In this document: positions 1 to 12,400 of the stretch, piece after piece | Numbering within the stretch: the first letter of the stretch is position 1 | Layout: every line of letters starts with the position of its first letter | From: Candidatus Atribacteria bacterium | GTDB lineage: Bacteria > Atribacterota > Atribacteria > Atribacterales > Thermatribacteraceae | DNA length: 62,698 bases | Direction: 5' to 3' | Assembly: GCA_029982245.1 (NCBI GenBank) | Contig: JARRBX010000002.1 | Coordinates: forward strand, 1 to 62,698 | Notes under the pieces: generated by a model | Told to the model about the DNA's origin: nothing | Databases searched by the model: none | Seen by the model: only the letters and a program-made list of their open reading frames with translations | Program-made: the position numbers and the translations under genes

Positions 1-77
1 GTCTTTCCATGGTCGACATGTCCAATGGTTCCCACATTGACATGGGGCTTTTTGCGTTCAAACTTTTGCTTGGCCAT
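1..77 (-). CDS. tuf: Elongation factor Tu, N-terminal fragment (cut by window edge)
   Basis: Only the first 25 codons are inside the window. The reverse strand reads [20 protein letters not shown] followed by VDHGK, which is the canonical EF-Tu start and the beginning of its P-loop (GHVDHGKT). EF-Tu is the GTPase that delivers aminoacyl-tRNA to the ribosome. A GAGGAGG ribosome binding site lies 5-6 nt before the ATG. It sits 32 nt downstream of fusA in the same direction, the classic str-operon order. The rest of the gene lies left of the window. Confidence 0.95.
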   Translation of the reverse strand, partial: MAKQKFERKKPHVNVGTIGHVDHGK

Positions 78-109
78 AGGAATCCTCCTCGTTTCAAGTC
101 TTTTCTAAT

Positions 110-2209
110 TTATTTGAACTTGCTAATTATTTCCTTAGCAATGTTAGGAGGCACTTCTTGATAATGAGAAAATTGCATGGTGTAGTTTGCTCGACCCTGG
201 GTGATAGAACGAAGCGCCGTTGCATAACCAAAAAGTTCGGCCAAGGGTACCTTGGCGTTAACAATCTGTAACTCACCCTTGGGTTCCACACCATCTACCC
301 GACCCCTTCGGGCGCTTAAATCACCGATTACATCACCCAGGTACTCCTTAGGCGTAACCACCTGAACCCTCATAATCGGTTCCAACAAAACTGGCTCTGC
401 TTTCTTAATGGCCTCCTTAACGCCAATCGCACCAGCTATCTTAAAAGCAATGTCTGAAGAATCAACCGGGTGATAGGAACCGTCAACCAGTCTTACCTTT
501 ATGTTAATAACCGGGAAGCCGGCAAGAACACCGTTATCGAGGGCTTCGCGAACACCAGACTCCACAGCTGGTATGTATTCCCTGGGAATTGCTCCCCCAA
601 CGATACGGTCCTCAAAAACAAAGTTCTCCTCACAGGGCTCGACCTCCAGCACCACATGACCATACTGGCCACGACCACCAGTCTGGCGAACAAACCTTCC
701 CTCAGCGCGCGCAGAAGAGCGTATGGTTTCTTTATAGGCAACCTGAGGCTGACCTATGTTAGCCTGAACCTTAAACTCTCTAAGCAATCTATCAACGATT
801 ATCTCAAGATGTAGTTCTCCCATGCCAGAAATTATAGTCTGCGCCGTTTCTTCGTCGGTTCTGACTTTAAAAGTGGGATCCTCCTCTGCCAGTTTTGCAA
901 GTGCAATGCTCAGCTTATCCTGGTCTTGGCGCGTCTTGGGCTCGATGGCCACCGAGATAACCGGCTCAGGAAAGGCAAGAGACTCAAGAACTACAGGATG
1001 TTCCTCATCACACAAAGTGTCACCAGTAGTAGCACTCCTCATTCCCACTACACCACACAAATCTCCTGCTTTCGCTTCTGCAACATCCTCCCGGTGGTTA
1101 GCATGAATAACCAGTAAACGACTAACTCTTTCTTTCACGCCTTTAGAAGCATTAAACACGTAACTACCACTCTTTATAGTGCCCGAATAAATTCGAATGA
1201 AAGAGATCTTGCCAGCATGGGGATCCATGAGAATCTTAAATACTAAAGCCGCAAAAGGTTCTTCAGGTAAAGGACGACGTTCCACTTTTTCCCCAGTAAC
1301 GGGATTCTTACCAACGACTGGTGGCAAATCAAGAGGTGAAGGTAAATACCAGGTTACTGCATCCAGCAACGGTTGAATACATTTATTCTTGAGCGCAGAA
1401 CCTCCAAGGACCGGAACGAATTCACCCGAAATGACTTTAGCTCTGATTACCTGACGAATATCCTCAGGAGTGATGGTATCCTCAAAATACCTCTCCATGA
1501 ACTGTTCATCGAGTTCCGAAAGAGCTTCCAGTAAAGCCTCTCTCCATTTTCTTGCTTCTTCTATATACTCTGAAGGGATATCAGAAACTCTATATTGTAT
1601 GCCTTCCTCATCCACGTCATACAAATAAGCTCGCATTTCAATAAGGTCAACAACCCCCACGAAATCAGCCTCTCTGCCTATGGGAATCTGGACTGGATGA
1701 GCGTTGGCGCTAAGCTTTTTACGCATAGCATCGACAACGGCATAGAAATCAGCACCAATCCGATCAAGCTTGTTAACAAAAGCAATGCGAGGCACCTTGT
1801 AGCGGTCTGCCTGATGCCAAACCGTCTCCGACTGAGGCTCCACACCTCCAACCCCGCAAAAAACAGCTATTGCTCCATCCAGAACTCTCAAACTTCTTTC
1901 GACTTCTACCGTAAAGTCCACATGCCCAGGCGTATCGATGATATTAATCCTACAATCTCTCCAAAAGCAAGTAGTTACCGCAGAACTTATAGTAATGCCT
2001 CGTTCTTGTTCCTGAGGCAAGAAATCCATGGTAGCTGTCCCTTCGTGGACCTCTCCAATGCGGTGTATTTTCCCAGTGTAATACAGTATACGTTCAGTAA
2101 CTGTAGTCTTACCAGCATCAATATGTGCCATAATTCCAATGTTTCTTACTTTAGCAATATCAAAGTCTTCGAACTTTTCAGCTTTATTGTTTGCAATCAC
2201 TTTACTCAA
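110..2209 (-). CDS. fusA: Elongation factor G
   Basis: 699 residues, normal EF-G length. EF-G is the GTPase that drives ribosomal translocation. Visible GTPase motifs are AHIDAGKT (residues 28-35), DTPGH (92-96) and NKLD (146-149), with the effector region RGITISSA (70-77). The C-terminal domain IV/V sequence, ending near QFSHYQEVP, is also typical. The start is TTG with a modest GGGATGAGGCG upstream. It lies between rpsG and tuf in the str operon, all in the same direction. Nothing in the sequence suggests a specialised mitochondrial-type or resistance paralogue. Confidence 0.97.
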   Translation of the reverse strand: MSKVIANNKAEKFEDFDIAKVRNIGIMAHIDAGKTTVTERILYYTGKIHRIGEVHEGTATMDFLPQEQERGITISSAVTTCFWRDCRINIIDTPGHVDFTVEVERSLRVLDGAIAVFCGVGGVEPQSETVWHQADRYKVPRIAFVNKLDRIGADFYAVVDAMRKKLSANAHPVQIPIGREADFVGVVDLIEMRAYLYDVDEEGIQYRVSDIPSEYIEEARKWREALLEALSELDEQFMERYFEDTITPEDIRQVIRAKVISGEFVPVLGGSALKNKCIQPLLDAVTWYLPSPLDLPPVVGKNPVTGEKVERRPLPEEPFAALVFKILMDPHAGKISFIRIYSGTIKSGSYVFNASKGVKERVSRLLVIHANHREDVAEAKAGDLCGVVGMRSATTGDTLCDEEHPVVLESLAFPEPVISVAIEPKTRQDQDKLSIALAKLAEEDPTFKVRTDEETAQTIISGMGELHLEIIVDRLLREFKVQANIGQPQVAYKETIRSSARAEGRFVRQTGGRGQYGHVVLEVEPCEENFVFEDRIVGGAIPREYIPAVESGVREALDNGVLAGFPVINIKVRLVDGSYHPVDSSDIAFKIAGAIGVKEAIKKAEPVLLEPIMRVQVVTPKEYLGDVIGDLSARRGRVDGVEPKGELQIVNAKVPLAELFGYATALRSITQGRANYTMQFSHYQEVPPNIAKEIISKFK

Positions 2210-2246
2210 ATCGCCTCATCCCCACTCCAACGTTGGTATTCAGTTT

Positions 2247-2726
<480 letters not shown>

Positions 2727-2737
2727 TCACTCCTTCT

Positions 2738-3112
2738 TCAGGATTTAGGTCTTTTGGCACCGTATTTGGAACGTGCCTGTTTTCTATTTTCAACTCCCGC
2801 AGCATCAAGAGCCCCTCGAATAATGTGATAGCGTACTCCGGGAAGGTCTTTAACTCTTCCACCGCGAATAAGTACAATGGAATGCTCCTGTAGGTTGTGG
2901 CCTATACCAGGTATGTAGGCAGTTACCTCAATACCATTGGTCAATCGAACCCTGGCAACCTTACGCAATGCCGAATTAGGTTTTTTAGGGGTAATAGTCC
3001 AAACTCGAGTGCATACTCCCCTTTTCTGGGGAGAACCCTTAAGAGCCGGAGCACTGCTTTTCTTTTTAGGTTTTTTTCTTCCTACTCTCACCAATTGATT
3101 AATGGTAGGCAT
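2738..3112 (-). CDS. rpsL: 30S ribosomal protein S12
   Basis: 124 residues from the chosen ATG. S12 sits at the decoding centre and is the classic site of streptomycin-resistance mutations. It begins [19 protein letters not shown] and contains the conserved [10 protein letters not shown] and [13 protein letters not shown] segments. An in-frame ATG two codons upstream abuts GGGAGG directly. The second ATG at 3112 has a proper 6-nt gap and gives the family's usual MPTINQ start, so it is preferred. It follows the L7Ae-like gene and precedes rpsG. Confidence 0.96.
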   Translation of the reverse strand: MPTINQLVRVGRKKPKKKSSAPALKGSPQKRGVCTRVWTITPKKPNSALRKVARVRLTNGIEVTAYIPGIGHNLQEHSIVLIRGGRVKDLPGVRYHIIRGALDAAGVENRKQARSKYGAKRPKS

Positions 3113-3153
3113 CTCCATCCTCCCTTATCTTAGATACTTTTGGCTCTACATTT

Positions 3154-3399
3154 TTATCTCAAAATGGCGGCACAAGAAGCGCCAACCTCAATACCACAAG
3201 CCTTGCCTAACTCTTCTGCACTATCAACATACTCCAAAGGTATGTCTTTTTCTCTCGCCAAAGATATAACTTCCTCCAGGATTTCACTATCTACGTCACT
3301 GGCAACAAAAACTTTCGACACTTTATCCCTTTGAAGAGCCTTCAAAGTTTGCCGCATTCCAACCACTTTATCTGAACTCCAGAGTTCCTGCAGAGCCAT
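3154..3399 (-). CDS. L7Ae-like RNA-binding ribosomal protein (YbxF/L7Ae family)
   Basis: 81 residues. The segment KVSKVFVASDVDSEILEEV followed by a proline-rich loop and the CGIEVGASCAAILR end matches the small bacterial L7Ae relatives, which bind kink-turn RNA. In Bacillus the equivalent gene (ybxF) sits at the same place between rpoC and rpsL. The ATG follows GGAGGAG with a good gap. It is the first gene after the promoter at 3428-3456 and so leads the str operon. The exact RNA target cannot be read from sequence. Confidence 0.85.
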   Translation of the reverse strand: MALQELWSSDKVVGMRQTLKALQRDKVSKVFVASDVDSEILEEVISLAREKDIPLEYVDSAEELGKACGIEVGASCAAILR

Positions 3400-3427
3400 T
3401 TAAACTCTCCTCCAGAGCAACGGAGCA

Positions 3428-3456
3428 ATTTTAACAACATTTATTCAGCCTGTCAA
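3428..3456 (-). promoter_or_regulatory. Sigma70-type promoter for the L7Ae-rpsL-rpsG-fusA-tuf operon
   Basis: On the minus strand, TTGACA (3456-3451) is followed after exactly 17 nt by TAAAAT (3433-3428). The -35 box starts 3 nt past the rpoC stop codon. Predicted transcription start is near 3421, giving a leader of about 22 nt that carries GGAGGAG before the L7Ae-like ATG at 3399. The near-consensus match and position suggest that the str genes have their own strong start besides read-through from rpoBC. Confidence 0.7.
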
Positions 3457-3458
3457 TA

Positions 3459-6400
3459 TTATTCAGCATCTTCTTCCTCATCAGCATCGAAAATTCCTTC
3501 TTCCAGAGAATCTTCTTCATCCATCTCTTCCATCGCTCTTTCTTCTGCTCCCATAAGTTCTTTCCAGTCAATCAACTCTTCACTCTCTGGCAAAACCGAC
3601 TGCTCTTTGGAAACATCTTCTGTGGAGAGTCTCAACTTTCGGTACTTCTCAAAACCAGTACCCGCTGGAATGATTTTGCCGATGATTACATTTTCTTTCA
3701 GGCCCACCAACTCGTCTACTTTTCCTTTTATGGCAGAATCAGCCAGAACATGAGTAGTTTGCTGGAAAGAAGCTGCTGACAGGAAACTTTCCACGGCTAA
3801 CGAAGCTTTCGTTATGCCCAGAACCACAGGACCTCCAGTAGCAACTTGTTTTAAAGAGGGAAGATATATAAACTCCTGAATAAGCGCCCGGGTTTCCTTC
3901 TCCCCTTCCACTTCTCGAAGGAAAATCACTTCCACGTTATCTTCAGCAATACGGAGCGCCGTTTCCCTGTCTATAACCTGCCCTGCTTTAACCAGAACTT
4001 CACCGTTGCTACCCATGATAATATCCTGAGCTGCTACTTTCCCAGCCACTTCTTTTTCAAGCAATTCGCTGAGTCTTCCTTCGATGGAGAAGAACTTACC
4101 ATCAACTAGAGGTATTTCCTTCACGCCCTCAGCTACCAATCTACGCGCAATGCTACGACTTATGGTTTGTCCAGCCTGAACAATTAATTCTCCAGTTCTG
4201 GGGCTGACTATATCTTGAGCCACTTCCTGACCAAGGATTTCGTCTCTGACAATCCGAATCAGATTATCCTTAATTGGGAAAAAGCGAACGTTCTTCCACA
4301 CCACTACTTTTTCAATTTCATGATCCTGCAACAAATCGAGATGGTGATCTTCCAATTTGGTATCAGCAGGGATAAGCACCTCTCCAGACTGGGGATCTTT
4401 AACATCTTCAGCAAGAATTGCGCCACGCAAACGTTTCCATATTTCCTTTTCCCTTATTTTCAGAAAAACAGGCCCCATTTCAGCGATTTTATCAATTATT
4501 GCTTCGTTAATCTCTTCACCAGCCTTGACAACGGTTTTTCCCTCTCGGTCTTTAAGCTCTTCAAAGCAAACTTTACCTCTTAACTCTGCTCTAAGGCTGC
4601 GATAGCCTCTGATGACCTTTGCCAGAGTCCCATCTTTCGTCTCGACCGAAAAGGGTTTGCATTCCACAGAAAGTATTTTTTCAAGAGCATCTCCGTTAAG
4701 TTCTTGATCTTTTTTCACCACAAGCTGATCGGAAAAATCGAAAACATCCTCGTGCAAAGTTAAGTCTTCAAAAAGCCGTTCCGCTTCTTCAAGAAGCAAA
4801 CGGTTCTCCTCTCGAATTCGGTTATTCTCTCTCTCAAAATCCTCAATATGCACCAATTCTCCAGAAAGGAGCTCAGTATCACCTGCGTCCTCAACCTTGA
4901 CCTTGTTAAGGCGAGCTATCTGACGTACTATGACCTCAATATGTTTATCGTTAATATTAACTCCCTGGGAAAGGTAAACTGACTGGATTTCTTCTACCAG
5001 ATACCTCTGTACCTCACGAATACCTTTTATCCTGAGAATATCTCGGGGATTAATGGGTCCAAAAGTGAGTCGATCCCCAGCCTTTACCTCGTCACCCTCA
5101 GTCACACATACCCTTACATCATGAGGTACCAGGTAAGTCCTAATCGTTTGGTCTTCTTCGTCTTCAAGCGGTTTCACGTATATTTTCTTTCTGTTGCCTA
5201 CGATTTCAATCTTTTCAACCACTCCATCTACATCAGAAAGTACTGCTGCCTTTTTGGGTTTACGAACTTCAAAAAGCTGTTCCACTCTTGGCAAACCCTG
5301 TGTAATATCTTCTCCGGCTATTCGTACACCACCAGTGTGGAAGGTACGCATAGTGAGCTGAGTACCTGGCTCTCCAATCGACTGCGCTGCAACAATGCCC
5401 ACCGCTTCACCGAGGTCCACTAGCTTACCGGTAGCCAAATTACGGCCATAGCATTTAGCGCAAACGCCATAACGAGTTTTACAGGTGAGAACCGAACGTA
5501 CCCAGGCTTCTCTGATGCCCTTCTCCTTCATTCTGGCGATGGCGTCTTCATTGATTTCTTCACCAGCTCTGACAATGATCTCTCCATTCTCAGGGTCTTG
5601 AATATCTCGTAATGCTGTTCTTCCCAGAACGCGCTCTTCAAAAGACTCAACCACGTTTTTATTCTCATCCAGCAAGTCTGTCAGCAGGATACCATCATCC
5701 ACACCACAGTCGTACTCTCTGACGATAACATCTTGAGCTACATCGACCAAGCGGCGGGTCAAATAGCCAGATTTTGCAGTTCTTAAGGCAGTATCAGCAA
5801 GTCCTTTCCTTGCGCCATGGGTGGAAATAAAGTACTCGAGAACACTCAAGCCTTCCCGGAAGTTAGCCTTGATGGGATAGTCAATAATTCTACCAGAGGG
5901 ATCTGCCATGAGACCTCGCATTCCCGCAAGCTGACTAACCTGGCGGATACTGCCTCTGGCTCCTGAAGTAGCCATCATGTTAACAGGGTTGAAATCGTCC
6001 AGATTGCGAAGTATAGCATCGGCAATTTTGTTTGAAGCTTCAGTCCAAACATCAATAACTTTCTGTTCTCTTTCTTCCGAAGTAATTAAACCCTCACTAT
6101 AGTGTTCATTGATTTCTGCTACCCTTCTCGTTGCCTCTTCGATAATCTCGGCCTTCTGAGAAGGCACTTCAAGGTCCAGCACTCCAATAGTTGAACCAGA
6201 ACGAGTGGCATAGTGAAAGCCGGTTTCCTTAATGCGGTCTAACATCTCTACCGTAACCTGATTGCCAAATTTCCGGTAACAAAGACTAATTATTTCTAAA
6301 AGCTTCTTTTTGGTCACTGGTTCATTATAGTAAGGCATCCCTTCGGGTAATAACTGATTAAAAATGACTCTACCTACGGTGGTAAACTCTACCTCCGGAT

Positions 6401-8429
6401 GCTTCTGGGTGACTTCTTTAATCCTGATGGGTTCATGAAGGTCCACTTTCCCAAAATCATAAGCAAGCAAGGCATCGTCAATGGTTAAAAACGCTTTTTT
6501 CTTCTCATAGTTTTTTGAAGTCAACAAAGTCATGTAGTAACAACCCAGAACCATATCCTGCCCGGGTACCGCTACCGGATTACCATTAGCAGGTGAAAGG
6601 ATATTATGCGAAGAAAGCATAATTATCTGGGCTTCAGCCTGAGCCTCAAGAGAAAGAGGTACATGAACCGCCATCTGGTCTCCATCAAAGTCTGCATTAA
6701 AGGGAGGACAGACCAAAGGATGCAATTGAATAGCATTACCTTCCACCAGAACTGGCTGGAAGGCCTGAATGCTCAAACGATGCAAAGTAGGAGCACGGTT
6801 AAGCAGCACCGGGTGTTCTGCAATAACCTCTTCCAGGGCTTCCCAAACTTCATCCCTGGCTTTGTCAACTATGCGCTTAGCGCTCTTTATATTATGAGCA
6901 TAACCCTTGTCCACCAGTTTTTTCATAACAAAGGGTTTGAAGAGCTCCAGGGCCATCTTCTTGGGAAGACCGCACTGGTCAAATCGCAAGCGCGGTCCAG
7001 AAACAATTACTGAACGTCCAGAATAGTCTACACGCTTACCCAGAAGGTTTTGGCGGAAACGACCTTTTTTACCCCTAAGCATGTCGCTTAAGGATTTAAG
7101 TGGTCGATTCCCTGTGCCCAGAACCGCTCTCCCTCGGCGTCCATTATCAAAAAGAGCGTCAACTGCTTCCTGAAGCATTCTCTTTTCATTTTTGATAATG
7201 ATTTCTGGAGCTCCCAACTGCAGTAATCGCTTTAAGCGGTTATTGCGGTTAATCACCCGACGATAAAGGTCATTGAGATCTGAAGTAGCAAAGCGACCAC
7301 CATCAAGCTGTACCATGGGCCGGAGATCTGGAGGCAGAACGGGTATAACTTCAAGAATCATCCATTCTGGCTTGTTACCCGACTTACAGAAAGCTTCAAC
7401 AACCTCCAGTCTCTTAATGATTTTCTTGGCTTTCTGCCCTGAAGCTTCTTTAAGTTCCTTGCGCAGTTCTCTCGCCAGTTGATGAACATCTATACTCTTC
7501 AAAATTTCTCGGACTGCTTCAGCTCCCACTCCAGCTTTAAAATCAGGGTCATATTTCGAAAGCAACTTGGCTTCGGTTTCCAAAATCATCTGAGCCTTTT
7601 TGAGACCTGTTTTGCCTGGGTCAATGATGATATAACAGGGTTCCTCAACTGTATCAGTAAGGGGCGTCTCTTCAAAAAGATTACCAAAGGTTTCCCTAAG
7701 CTTTTGCACTTCGGATTCAGAAAGGACTTCGTCTCTCTGGTAAGGAAAAGCTCTTACGTCAACTACTTCAAAATGCTCTTCATCTATCTCCTCTACCGAA
7801 AAACTATTCTTATACTTGGAACGGTAACGAGTGTATTCTTTAAGGTTGAGGCGGTCGCCTACCGAAAATGGCAATTCATGAACCTCGGTAATTCTGTAAG
7901 CAGGCTCAGCAACAAAATCAAAATCGTACTTGCGGTAAATGTCGTATTCAGTCTTGCGAATAATCTGCTCCTCTTTCAAATCGGTAGAACCAGGATTGAT
8001 GACTTTATAGCAATCCTCTGTCTTTCTGCCTGAAGCAAAGTAAAGTACCTTTTCCAGGTTTTTGGGCAAGATACCCAGAAGCAAGGCCATTTTACTGGGA
8101 ATACTCTTAAAATACCAGATGTGTGAAACCGGAGCCGCCAATTCAATGTGCCCCAGGCGTTCTCTGCGTACCACCGAACGAGTAATTTCAACACCACAGC
8201 GATCACAGACTACGCCTTTGTTGCGAATTCTTTTGTATTTACCACAATAGCACTCCCAGTCCTTGGTGGGTCCAAAAATTTTTTCACAGAAAAGACCATC
8301 TTTTTCTGGCTTAAGAGTTCGATAGTTTATGGTTTCCGGTTTTTTAACCTCTCCATGAGACCACTTACGGATTTGCTCTGGAGAAGCCAGAGCAATTTTC
8401 ACCGCACCCAGGTCATTAACGTCTATCAA
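3459..8429 (-). CDS. rpoC: DNA-directed RNA polymerase subunit beta'
   Basis: 1656 residues, far longer than the roughly 1200 of many Gram-positive bacteria. Visible landmarks are the zinc-ribbon cysteines C60, C62, C75 and C78, the catalytic [12 protein letters not shown] near residue 580, the second zinc site around [13 protein letters not shown], and the conserved [18 protein letters not shown] near residue 1540. The extra length is an insertion at about residues 1205-1530. It holds four repeats related to the canonical element just before the second zinc site, each with a D-x(n)-GE-x-x-V-x-AG core. The start is TTG with AAAGGAGG 8 nt upstream. It follows rpoB by 26 nt. Confidence 0.97.
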   Translation of the reverse strand: MIDVNDLGAVKIALASPEQIRKWSHGEVKKPETINYRTLKPEKDGLFCEKIFGPTKDWECYCGKYKRIRNKGVVCDRCGVEITRSVVRRERLGHIELAAPVSHIWYFKSIPSKMALLLGILPKNLEKVLYFASGRKTEDCYKVINPGSTDLKEEQIIRKTEYDIYRKYDFDFVAEPAYRITEVHELPFSVGDRLNLKEYTRYRSKYKNSFSVEEIDEEHFEVVDVRAFPYQRDEVLSESEVQKLRETFGNLFEETPLTDTVEEPCYIIIDPGKTGLKKAQMILETEAKLLSKYDPDFKAGVGAEAVREILKSIDVHQLARELRKELKEASGQKAKKIIKRLEVVEAFCKSGNKPEWMILEVIPVLPPDLRPMVQLDGGRFATSDLNDLYRRVINRNNRLKRLLQLGAPEIIIKNEKRMLQEAVDALFDNGRRGRAVLGTGNRPLKSLSDMLRGKKGRFRQNLLGKRVDYSGRSVIVSGPRLRFDQCGLPKKMALELFKPFVMKKLVDKGYAHNIKSAKRIVDKARDEVWEALEEVIAEHPVLLNRAPTLHRLSIQAFQPVLVEGNAIQLHPLVCPPFNADFDGDQMAVHVPLSLEAQAEAQIIMLSSHNILSPANGNPVAVPGQDMVLGCYYMTLLTSKNYEKKKAFLTIDDALLAYDFGKVDLHEPIRIKEVTQKHPEVEFTTVGRVIFNQLLPEGMPYYNEPVTKKKLLEIISLCYRKFGNQVTVEMLDRIKETGFHYATRSGSTIGVLDLEVPSQKAEIIEEATRRVAEINEHYSEGLITSEEREQKVIDVWTEASNKIADAILRNLDDFNPVNMMATSGARGSIRQVSQLAGMRGLMADPSGRIIDYPIKANFREGLSVLEYFISTHGARKGLADTALRTAKSGYLTRRLVDVAQDVIVREYDCGVDDGILLTDLLDENKNVVESFEERVLGRTALRDIQDPENGEIIVRAGEEINEDAIARMKEKGIREAWVRSVLTCKTRYGVCAKCYGRNLATGKLVDLGEAVGIVAAQSIGEPGTQLTMRTFHTGGVRIAGEDITQGLPRVEQLFEVRKPKKAAVLSDVDGVVEKIEIVGNRKKIYVKPLEDEEDQTIRTYLVPHDVRVCVTEGDEVKAGDRLTFGPINPRDILRIKGIREVQRYLVEEIQSVYLSQGVNINDKHIEVIVRQIARLNKVKVEDAGDTELLSGELVHIEDFERENNRIREENRLLLEEAERLFEDLTLHEDVFDFSDQLVVKKDQELNGDALEKILSVECKPFSVETKDGTLAKVIRGYRSLRAELRGKVCFEELKDREGKTVVKAGEEINEAIIDKIAEMGPVFLKIREKEIWKRLRGAILAEDVKDPQSGEVLIPADTKLEDHHLDLLQDHEIEKVVVWKNVRFFPIKDNLIRIVRDEILGQEVAQDIVSPRTGELIVQAGQTISRSIARRLVAEGVKEIPLVDGKFFSIEGRLSELLEKEVAGKVAAQDIIMGSNGEVLVKAGQVIDRETALRIAEDNVEVIFLREVEGEKETRALIQEFIYLPSLKQVATGGPVVLGITKASLAVESFLSAASFQQTTHVLADSAIKGKVDELVGLKENVIIGKIIPAGTGFEKYRKLRLSTEDVSKEQSVLPESEELIDWKELMGAEERAMEEMDEEDSLEEGIFDADEEEDAE

Positions 8430-8455
8430 GAAAGTTTCCTCCTTTGTTCACTTTT

Positions 8456-11400
8456 TTACTTTTTATTAGATTTTAGATTTGCCCCCAGAGCAGGGGTATC
8501 CTCATCAGAATTTTCCATTTCTTCAAGAGAGATTTCTCTTTTCTTGGAATCATAAACTCGCACGTCCAGAGCCAGACTCTGCAATTCTTTGACCAAAACC
8601 TTAAATGATTCAGGCACCGAAGGTTTAAGCACGTTCTGCCCCTTTACAATAGCCTCGTAGGCTTTGACTCTTCCCATGATGTCGTCAGACTTAACGGTAA
8701 GCATCTCTTGAAGGGTATAAGCAGCTCCATAACCCTCAAGAGCCCACACCTCCATTTCTCCAAAGCGCTGTCCTCCAAATTGCGCTTTTCCACCCAGCGG
8801 CTGCTGGGTAACCAGCGAATAAGGACCTGTAGAACGAGCATGAATTTTGGTTTCCACCAGATGAGCAAGTTTCATCATATATATGTATCCAACGGTAACT
8901 TCGTTATCAAAAGGTTCTCCAGTCCTACCATCAAAAAGGGTAATTTTGCCATAAGGAAGGATTTCCAGATCAGGAGAAATCCTGGTATCAAACAAATGCT
9001 CCTGAGGTGTATTGGTCACAGCTTTGCTTTGATTCAGGGCTTCCAGAATTTCCCACTCCTTGGCCCCATCAAAAGGAGGACTAGCAACAAACTTTCTTTC
9101 TCGATTGGCAATCCAGCCCAAATGGGTTTCCAGAATTTGACCAATATTCATTCGCGAAGGCACACCAAGCGGATTTAACACTATATCCACCGGCGTCCCG
9201 TCAGGTAAGAAAGGCATGTCCTCTTCAGGAAGAATGCGAGCAATGACCCCTTTGTTGCCATGTCTTCCAGCCATTTTATCTCCCACGGTGATTTTTCGCT
9301 TTTGAGCAACATAAACCTTAACCAGTTTATTGACCCCAGGAGCCAGCTCGTCTCCTGCTTCCCGGGAGAACACTTTAACATCTATCACCTTGCCATATTC
9401 TCCATGCGGAACTCTCAAAGAAGTGTCGCGAACTTCACGTGCCTTCTCGCCAAAAATAGCTCGCAACAAACGCTCTTCAGGAGTTAGTTCTGTCTCTCCT
9501 TTGGGCGTAACTTTACCAACCAGAATATCGCCCGGCTTGACATTAGCTCCAATGCGGATAATTCCCTCTTTATCAAGATCTTTTAACGCTTCTTCTCCCA
9601 GGTTAGGTATGTCCCTGGTGATTTCCTCGGGACCCAGTTTGGTGTCACGCGCTTCCACTTCATACTCTTCAATGTGAATGGAAGTAAAAATATCTTCCTT
9701 AACCAAGCGCTCACTAATCAATATCGCGTCTTCAAAGTTCTCCCCTTCCCAGGGCATAAAAGCTACCAAAACATTTCTGCCCAGGGAAATTTCACCCATT
9801 GAAGTACATGGACCATCAGCAATTATCTGACCTACCTCCACCCGGTCACCAACTCGAACCAAGGGCTTGTGATTAATGCAGGTGCTTTGATTGGAACGTT
9901 GAAATTTATCCAGCCAGTAAACATCCATCAAACCTGAATCTGTTTCTATTTCTATCTTTGAAGCATCCACTTTTCTAACTATGCCGCTGTTGCGAGCCAC
10001 AACTGTAGCACCTGAATCCTGGGCAACTTTGTACTCCATACCAGTACCAACATAAGGAGGCTGAGTTCTGAGAAGAGGAACTGCCTGACGCTGCATGTTG
10101 GTGCCCATTAAGGCTCGGTTTGCATCGTTGTGTTCCAGAAAAGGAATCAAGGAGGCTGAAGCACTAATAATTTGCTGCGGCGAAACATCCATAAATTCGA
10201 CCTTTTCACGAGGAACTTCTACAATTTTGCCCCGAAAGCGAACCACAGCTTTTTCCCCAACAATGCGACCCTCAGCATCGACTTCCACATCACAAGGCGC
10301 AATATGATACCTGTCTTCCTCGTCGGCAGAAAGATATACCACTTCATCAGTAACCTTACCATTGACCACACATCGATAAGGAGTTTCCAGAAAACCAAAT
10401 TCGTTGACCTTAGCATAAACACAAAGAGAAGAAATCAACCCAATGTTGGGTCCTTCAGGAGTTTCAATGGGACACATTCTGCCATAGTGAGTATAATGCA
10501 CGTCTCTAACTTCAAAGCCCGCACGGTCTCGCTGTAATCCACCCGGTCCAAGCGCGCTCAATCTCCTTTTATGAGTTAGCTCGGAAAGTGGGTTTACCTG
10601 GTCCATAAACTGGGATAAGGGGTTACTACCAAAGAATTCCCGGATGGCAGCAACCACAGGGCGAATGTTGATAAGGCTTTGAGGAGTGATTGATTCAGAA
10701 TCAGTCTGTATAGTCATTCTCTCCCGAATAACCTTTTCAACCCTCAACAAGCCAGTGCGGAACTGGTTTTGTAAAAGCTCTCCCACTGGACGGGCTCGCC
10801 GGTTGCCCAGATGGTCAATGTCATCGTCGTATCCTATGCCGTCTATAAGGTTAAGCAGATATCTTAAGCCACCTACTACGTCCTGAGGAGTAAGTGTCCT
10901 ACCTTTCTTCACTACAACCTTTTCCACTCCAGCTCGCATAAGATAATGAATGCTTTCTATGGTGAGTTCCTCTCCGGCTTTTAAGAAGACTTCCCCCGTT
11001 TCCATATCAATGACGTCTTTGCTAAGTATTCTGCCTTCAAGCTCTTCAGAAAGCGTTTCTTCAGTAAAATCCCGCTCTATATAGACTTTAACTGGCAAAC
11101 CTTCTTCGTTGAAAATTTTTACATACTCAATGGGGTATTCAAGGTTAAGCTTCTCCAGCTTCTGGGCGAGCTCCCGATCTACACGGTCACCCACCCGAGC
11201 TACGACTTGAAAACGCTCCTTATCATAAGCGTCAGCAATGAGATTAAAATCCCGAATAACCTTGTGTTCCTCAAGGTCCAGAATTACATCTTCCGCCACT
11301 GCTAACTCTTCAACTCCAACCAGTCGTTCTTCAAGTTTCAGCTTATTATTGATTTTGTATCTTCCTACTTCTCCCAAATCATAGTGACGAGGATCAAAAA

Positions 11401-12187
11401 ACAGATATTTTATAAAGTTGCGCGTATTTTCCTCAGTAGGTGGCTCACTGGGCCGCAATCTCCTGAAAATATCTACAACTGCTTCTTTGGTATTTTCGGT
11501 GCTATCCCTCTCCAGAGTTCTGCGAATAAAGGGATGATGGTCAAAAAGAGCGAGAATTTCTTCGTCATCACTAAAGCCAAGTGCCCGCACCAAGGTAACA
11601 GCGTTTATCTTGCGGCGTTTATCAACCCTGACAAAAATTACGTCTCCAGGGTCAACACCAAACTCTAACCAGGCACCACGGTTAGGGATAATTTTAAAAC
11701 CATATTCTACCTTGCCAGTTTGGGTTATCTCCTTAGAGAAAAACATGCCCGGGGAACGTATCAACTGAGTTACCACAACTCTTTCAGCCCCGTTAACAAC
11801 AAAAGTTCCCCGTTCTGTCATGATGGGAAGGTCTCCCATATATACGTCTTGCTCTTTGATTTCGCCGGTCCTACGGTCAATAAGGCGAATTCTCACATAC
11901 AAAGGAGAAGCATAAGTCCTACCTCGTTCCTTACACTCCCTTACTGAATAAGGGGGCTCCTCCACACGGTAACCCAGGTATTCAAGAACCAGATTACCCG
12001 TGAAGTCCTGGACTGGAAAAATTTCCATAAAGACCTCGTGTAAACCCTGCTTTTTCCTTTGCTCTGGGGGCACGTCTTTTTGCAAAAACCACCGAAAAGA
12101 TTCCTTCTGAATCTCTACAAAGTCAGGCAAAGGAAAAGAAGAGGGAAGCTTGGCAAAGCTTTGCCTATCGATATATTTTGTGCTCAC
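8456..12187 (-). CDS. rpoB: DNA-directed RNA polymerase subunit beta
   Basis: 1243 residues. Family segments seen include [20 protein letters not shown], the region where rifampicin resistance mutations map, followed by ALGPGGL; the [12 protein letters not shown] motif; [13 protein letters not shown]; and the C-terminal [21 protein letters not shown] sandwich-barrel element ([16 protein letters not shown]) lies before the flap region. The start is GTG; an ATG 4 nt upstream is out of frame. A GGTGGTG lies upstream. The genes that normally precede rpoB (rplKAJL) are not next to it here: a promoter and then the ATP synthase cluster lie upstream. Confidence 0.97.
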   Translation of the reverse strand: MSTKYIDRQSFAKLPSSFPLPDFVEIQKESFRWFLQKDVPPEQRKKQGLHEVFMEIFPVQDFTGNLVLEYLGYRVEEPPYSVRECKERGRTYASPLYVRIRLIDRRTGEIKEQDVYMGDLPIMTERGTFVVNGAERVVVTQLIRSPGMFFSKEITQTGKVEYGFKIIPNRGAWLEFGVDPGDVIFVRVDKRRKINAVTLVRALGFSDDEEILALFDHHPFIRRTLERDSTENTKEAVVDIFRRLRPSEPPTEENTRNFIKYLFFDPRHYDLGEVGRYKINNKLKLEERLVGVEELAVAEDVILDLEEHKVIRDFNLIADAYDKERFQVVARVGDRVDRELAQKLEKLNLEYPIEYVKIFNEEGLPVKVYIERDFTEETLSEELEGRILSKDVIDMETGEVFLKAGEELTIESIHYLMRAGVEKVVVKKGRTLTPQDVVGGLRYLLNLIDGIGYDDDIDHLGNRRARPVGELLQNQFRTGLLRVEKVIRERMTIQTDSESITPQSLINIRPVVAAIREFFGSNPLSQFMDQVNPLSELTHKRRLSALGPGGLQRDRAGFEVRDVHYTHYGRMCPIETPEGPNIGLISSLCVYAKVNEFGFLETPYRCVVNGKVTDEVVYLSADEEDRYHIAPCDVEVDAEGRIVGEKAVVRFRGKIVEVPREKVEFMDVSPQQIISASASLIPFLEHNDANRALMGTNMQRQAVPLLRTQPPYVGTGMEYKVAQDSGATVVARNSGIVRKVDASKIEIETDSGLMDVYWLDKFQRSNQSTCINHKPLVRVGDRVEVGQIIADGPCTSMGEISLGRNVLVAFMPWEGENFEDAILISERLVKEDIFTSIHIEEYEVEARDTKLGPEEITRDIPNLGEEALKDLDKEGIIRIGANVKPGDILVGKVTPKGETELTPEERLLRAIFGEKAREVRDTSLRVPHGEYGKVIDVKVFSREAGDELAPGVNKLVKVYVAQKRKITVGDKMAGRHGNKGVIARILPEEDMPFLPDGTPVDIVLNPLGVPSRMNIGQILETHLGWIANRERKFVASPPFDGAKEWEILEALNQSKAVTNTPQEHLFDTRISPDLEILPYGKITLFDGRTGEPFDNEVTVGYIYMMKLAHLVETKIHARSTGPYSLVTQQPLGGKAQFGGQRFGEMEVWALEGYGAAYTLQEMLTVKSDDIMGRVKAYEAIVKGQNVLKPSVPESFKVLVKELQSLALDVRVYDSKKREISLEEMENSDEDTPALGANLKSNKK

Positions 12188-12326
12188 CCATTACACCACC
12201 TTTGAGGGATTAGGCTTAAATCGGGTATACGCCATGCAAGATTAAAATAAGAACTTAACGGAATCTTTTAAAGAAGAAAATCCCAACACTCCCCATTTTT
12301 CACAGCACCAGAACAAGCAAGGGCTT

Positions 12327-12355
12327 ATTATAGAAGATTTGTCAATGAGTGTCAA
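12327..12355 (-). promoter_or_regulatory. Consensus sigma70 promoter for rpoBC, with duplicated -35 box
   Basis: On the minus strand, TTGACA (12355-12350), a 17-nt spacer, then TATAAT (12332-12327): a perfect match to the housekeeping consensus. A second TTGACA lies within the spacer (12345-12340), 10 bp downstream of the first. Predicted start is near 12320, leaving a leader of about 130 nt before the rpoB GTG at 12187. I see no clear riboswitch or strong hairpin in that leader. The stretch 12188-12400 holds only this promoter and the weak hairpin beside it. Confidence 0.8.
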
Positions 12356-12360
12356 TAAAT

Positions 12361-12388
12361 TTTTAAAAATTTTTTGGAACTAAAAAAT
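12361..12388 (-). terminator. Possible weak terminator after the ATP synthase/phosphoesterase operon
   Basis: On the minus strand ATTTTTT pairs with AAAAAAT around a 6-nt loop (AGTTCC), followed by a short T run. The stem is entirely A-T and therefore weak. Its place between the phosphoesterase stop at 12401 and the rpoB promoter is where a terminator would be expected. Read-through into rpoBC remains possible. Confidence 0.3.
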
Positions 12389-12400
12389 AGCAAATTGTAT

